Positions 5,269 to 5,640 of a stretch of DNA of 5,640 bases are shown one piece after another; within the stretch, counting starts at the first letter, position 1; the number at the start of each line of letters is the position of its first letter. This DNA is from an uncultured Eubacteriales bacterium (GTDB lineage Bacteria; Bacillota; Clostridia; Lachnospirales; Bianqueaceae): positions 1 through 5,640 of the forward strand of contig ONYR01000054.1 in assembly GCA_900322165.1 (NCBI GenBank). Reading direction: 5' to 3'. Position numbers and translations under genes: made by a program. Below the pieces are notes generated by a model. The model saw nothing but the letters and a program-made list of their open reading frames with translations. It had not been told where the DNA came from and searched no databases.

Positions 5269-5640
5269 CTATGTTCTGATAAAGATCGAGCCCTCTTTTC
5301 GGATCAATCCTTTAAGTTCCAAATATGTCAGGCCGCGCTGCACTTCCTCGGCTTCCCTTGCGCAGCGCATGATAAGCCACTCCGCACTTCGCCCGAACGT
5401 ATCGACCTCATCATACAGCCATCGGTACATCCCGGCCGCGCTTCGCTTTTCTTCGGTCTGGTTCCGCATGCGCACGGTCTGCTTCGCAGCCACGTCCTCC
5501 GATACGAGCTTCGCTCTCTCAGGAAGAGAAAAGGTCAGTTTTTTCTGTTCAAATCCGCCCGTGCAGAGCATATCCGGCGACGTCAGCACGTTGGCTCCGT
5601 CCTGGATCAGGCGGTGCGAGCCGAGAAACTCCGCGTCAAA
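5269..5640 (-). CDS. dprA: DprA/Smf DNA-processing protein, C-terminal part (5' end outside window)
   Basis: DprA loads RecA on incoming single-stranded DNA during natural transformation. The reading frame is open from the window edge, giving 123 visible residues before a TAG stop. The first visible residues (FLGSHRLIQDGANVLTSPD) match the end of the DprA Rossmann-like domain, where the family has a G-x-N-x-LI-x-x-GA segment followed by a short acidic S-x-x-D motif. After a linker of about 45 residues, the last ~55 residues (AAGMYRWLYDEVDTFG to GSIFIRT) look like the C-terminal winged-helix domain, including the pattern L-TYLELKGLI. Any start codon inside the window (GTG at 5589, ATG at 5571) would cut the conserved domain, so the true start lies upstream. 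topA begins 25 nt downstream, the classic dprA-topA order, so the two are probably co-transcribed. The call rests on the conserved tail and synteny; the catalytic core cannot be checked here. Confidence 0.88.
   Translation of the reverse strand, partial: FDAEFLGSHRLIQDGANVLTSPDMLCTGGFEQKKLTFSLPERAKLVSEDVAAKQTVRMRNQTEEKRSAAGMYRWLYDEVDTFGRSAEWLIMRCAREAEEVQRGLTYLELKGLIRKEGSIFIRT

Overview
The window reads as a stretch of chromosome from a low-to-mid GC Firmicute of class Clostridia, most likely near the Lachnospiraceae. The evidence is the dprA-topA pair, a FliA/SigD-type sigma factor just upstream of rpsB-tsf (the sigD-rpsB-tsf order known from Bacillus), strong GGAGG ribosome binding sites, and RpsB/EF-Ts sequences of Clostridia type. 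All recognised genes lie on the minus strand, so transcription runs from high to low coordinates. The family assignments are firm; the taxonomic placement is inference.

Layout in transcription order. The 3' end of dprA (DNA uptake and recombination mediator) enters at 5640 and stops at 5269. topA follows 25 nt later (5243-3153) and encodes DNA topoisomerase I with three zinc ribbons. After a 109-nt gap with a hairpin that buries the ribosome binding site comes a divergent FliA-like sigma factor (3043-2228) with a basic C-terminal tail. A strong promoter (TTTACA, 17 bp, TGG, TATAAT) overlaps the 3' end of that gene. Its -10 box is bracketed exactly by a 7-bp inverted repeat. It drives a structured leader of about 100 nt and then rpsB (2102-1356) and tsf (1356-421), which overlap by one base in TAATG and are probably translationally coupled. 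A clear intrinsic terminator closes the unit at 401-366.

The 300 bases after tsf contain no gene. They hold five consecutive stem-loops: two terminator-like hairpins with the same GCAAG/CTTGC core, two 48-base direct copies of a long hairpin that differ by compensatory changes, and a third long hairpin sharing their arm words. After these, the sequence turns AT-rich and carries a consensus promoter (TTGACA, 17 bp, TAAAAT), a small inverted repeat, a ribosome binding site and the first three codons of another minus-strand gene. That gene leaves the window and does not start like pyrH, the usual partner of tsf.

Functionally this is a housekeeping neighbourhood: DNA processing, supercoiling, a sigma factor and core translation. 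The parts worth a second look are the hairpin array after tsf, the operator-like repeat on the rpsB promoter, and the orphan sigma factor with its masked start site.
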